Positions 6,423-7,625 of a stretch of 7,625 bases of DNA are shown here, in pieces. Numbering within the stretch: position 1 is the first letter of the stretch; every line of letters begins with the position of its first letter. The notes beneath the pieces were generated by a model. That model saw nothing but the letters and a program-made list of their open reading frames with translations. It was not told where the DNA came from and searched no databases. Source of the stretch: Pseudobdellovibrio sp. (lineage in GTDB: Bacteria; Bdellovibrionota; Bdellovibrionia; Bdellovibrionales; Bdellovibrionaceae); NCBI GenBank assembly GCA_025449725.1, contig JANWIU010000107.1:1-7625 (forward strand), written 5' to 3'. Position numbers and translations under genes: made by a program.

Positions 6423-7625
6423 AAGTTAACCTCAATACCATAAGCTTTAATTTTGCGGTGAAGGTAGCTGCGCTCAAGCCCGATAGCTTCTGCTGTTTTT
6501 GAAATGTTTCCGCCGTTTTCCTGAATTTTTTTAATTAAAAAATCTTTTTCAAAGTCAGCGCGGGCCTCTCTGAAGGTTGAAAACTCCGAACTGTCAGGTG
6601 TGCTTCCGGCGCCGGCTGATTTTTTATCTACAAGACCCGCGAATTTCAAATCGTGTACATCCACAAAGTCTGAAGGAGTTAAAATGTAAACCCGTTCAAT
6701 AAAATTTTTAAGTTCCCGCACATTACCTGGCCAGTTGTGCTTCAGCATCAGCTTCATGCCCTGCTCTGAAATTGTTTTTCGGAGCGATGCCATTTGTTTA
6801 GCTGCAATATCACTGAAGTGAACCACTAACGAGTAAATATCTTCCCGTCGGTCGCGAAGTGGAGGCATCAGCATGACACTTTCTTCTACCAGTTTTTTAA
6901 GCTCTGACGTGATTTTGTTTGAGGTTGCTAAAGTGTCAATTGAAGACGTGCTTGTAAGAACCACGCGCACATCACTTAGGATAACATCTGAACTGCCGAA
7001 TCTTTTAAATTCGCTTTTTTTGATAAACTGAACCAGTTTCTCTTGCAGCACAGAAGGCATCTCTTCCACTTCTTCGATAACCAAAGTGCCGCCATTCATC
7101 AGTTCGATCTTTCCGCGGCGGGTTTTATCTATGCCTGGCAATGTCCCCTTTTCGATTCCGAAAAGTTCAATTTCAATCAGGTCCTGCGGTAACGTGCTGC
7201 AATTGATTTCTGAAATGGGTCCGCTGGCCCGTTGACTCATGTAATGAATGTTCTGTGCAACCAGGTCACGGCCTGATCCGACTTCGCCCTCAATAAAAAC
7301 TGCGACATTATTTTTTGCAAATTGAGTAACGTGGTTACGAACCTTTTGCATGGCCGGAGATTCGCCGACCAATGCGATGGTTTTTCTTAATTTATTAAGT
7401 AACGCATTCTTTTCTTCGCGTTCTTCTTTTAGTTTTACGATGTGATCGATAGAAATTGAAACTTTATCCAAAGACAAAGGCTTTTCAATAAAGTCCCATG
7501 CGCCGATTTTAGTGGCCTTTACCGCTGTTTCAATGGTGCCATGACCCGAAATCATAACGAAAGACGTGTTAGGAAAAAGCGGCACGGCCTGCGTTAACAC
7601 TTCCAGTCCATCCATCTTCGGCATC
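6419..7625 (-). CDS. NtrX-like response regulator with degenerate AAA+ (sigma-54 activator-type) domain, 5' truncated
   Basis: The gene runs off the right edge. The first visible residues, MPKMDGLEVL, are the middle of a receiver domain. The phosphoacceptor Asp normally lies a few residues before this Met, so about 50-55 residues are missing and this Met is not the start. In this numbering the receiver keeps ISGHG (25-29) and EKPL with its Lys (47-50). A NtrC-type AAA+ domain spans about 85-312, and a Fis-type helix-turn-helix about 355-396. The last, NISKTAEAIGLERSYLHRKIK, resembles NtrX rather than NtrC. The ATPase is eroded. Walker A is GEVGSGRD, with Arg119 for Lys. Walker B is LVIEEVEE, with Glu for Asp. 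The GAFTGA loop is GTLPGI (160-165), and the usual arginine-finger segment is ITSELKKLVEESVM. Sensor II (WPGNVREL, 298-305) is kept. I infer a DNA-binding regulator that probably does not activate sigma-54 polymerase in the classical way. The partner kinase is not visible. It overlaps proS by 4 nt. Confidence 0.88.
   Translation of the reverse strand, partial: MPKMDGLEVLTQAVPLFPNTSFVMISGHGTIETAVKATKIGAWDFIEKPLSLDKVSISIDHIVKLKEEREEKNALLNKLRKTIALVGESPAMQKVRNHVTQFAKNNVAVFIEGEVGSGRDLVAQNIHYMSQRASGPISEINCSTLPQDLIEIELFGIEKGTLPGIDKTRRGKIELMNGGTLVIEEVEEMPSVLQEKLVQFIKKSEFKRFGSSDVILSDVRVVLTSTSSIDTLATSNKITSELKKLVEESVMLMPPLRDRREDIYSLVVHFSDIAAKQMASLRKTISEQGMKLMLKHNWPGNVRELKNFIERVYILTPSDFVDVHDLKFAGLVDKKSAGAGSTPDSSEFSTFREARADFEKDFLIKKIQENGGNISKTAEAIGLERSYLHRKIKAYGIEVNL
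6430..6433 (-). promoter_or_regulatory. Shine-Dalgarno of proS
   Basis: On the minus strand the bases read GAGG(T), seven bases before the proS ATG. They lie within the last codons of the upstream response-regulator gene. This is the clearest ribosome-binding site in the window and fixes the proS start. The other genes in the cluster have weaker sites and appear to rely more on coupling. Confidence 0.8.
7130..7147 (-). other. Diverged GAFTGA loop of the AAA+ domain
   Basis: The conserved ELFG..KG lead-in and the downstream R.G..E...GGTL frame the position where sigma-54 activators carry GAFTGA. Here the residues are G-T-L-P-G-I. The Phe and Thr that contact sigma-54 in known activators are replaced, and a proline is introduced in the loop. 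Alignment by flanking motifs is unambiguous; the loss of function is inferred. Confidence 0.8.
7250..7288 (-). other. Altered Walker A (P-loop) of the AAA+ domain, Lys to Arg
   Basis: The codons at this position read GEVGSGRD after a hydrophobic strand, where the family has GE(S/T)GTGKE. The Arg codon is CGT at 7270-7268 on the minus strand. A single-base sequencing error would not readily give Lys (AAA or AAG) from CGT. ATP binding may be weakened; hydrolysis would be expected to be poor or absent. Confidence 0.8.

Overview
The window looks like a compact bacterial chromosome segment. A tightly packed six-gene run on the minus strand (about 7625 down to 1387) converges on two plus-strand genes (about 1 to 1381). 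The mix of an NtrX-type response regulator, lipoproteins, dense operons and moderate GC would fit a Gram-negative such as a Bdellovibrionota or deltaproteobacterial relative. That placement is inference from gene style, not from a marker.

Plus strand, left side: the 3' end of one gene (open at the left edge) is followed with no gap by a 357-residue predicted lipoprotein. The C-terminal regions of the two proteins align, including two cysteines exactly 18 positions apart. They are therefore a tandem paralogous pair of unknown function, probably secreted and disulfide-containing. Sampled stretches of this block are more AT-rich than sampled stretches of the minus-strand block.

Minus strand, in transcription order: (1) an NtrX-like response regulator, truncated by the right edge, whose AAA+ domain has lost or altered most catalytic and sigma-54-contact motifs; (2) proS, prolyl-tRNA synthetase of the bacterial type with an inserted editing domain; (3) pyrF, orotidine 5'-phosphate decarboxylase; (4) rlmB, a 23S rRNA 2'-O-methyltransferase of the SpoU/TrmH family with a basic N-terminal tail; (5) a PaiB-family FMN-binding split-barrel protein; (6) a fusion of a TPR-like helical region with a FlaR/adenylate-kinase-like P-loop domain. 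The junctions are ATGA (4-nt overlap), a 36-nt gap, TAATG (1-nt overlap), TAATG (1-nt overlap) and a 14-nt overlap into a GTG start. This strongly suggests one translationally coupled transcript serving translation, pyrimidine synthesis and regulation.

I saw no tRNA, rRNA, CRISPR array, insertion sequence, riboswitch or convincing terminator or promoter. No gene-free stretch exceeds 36 nt. I do not see a clearly new multi-gene system. The most notable points are the degenerate NtrX-like ATPase, the TPR-kinase fusion and the tandem lipoprotein-like paralogs.
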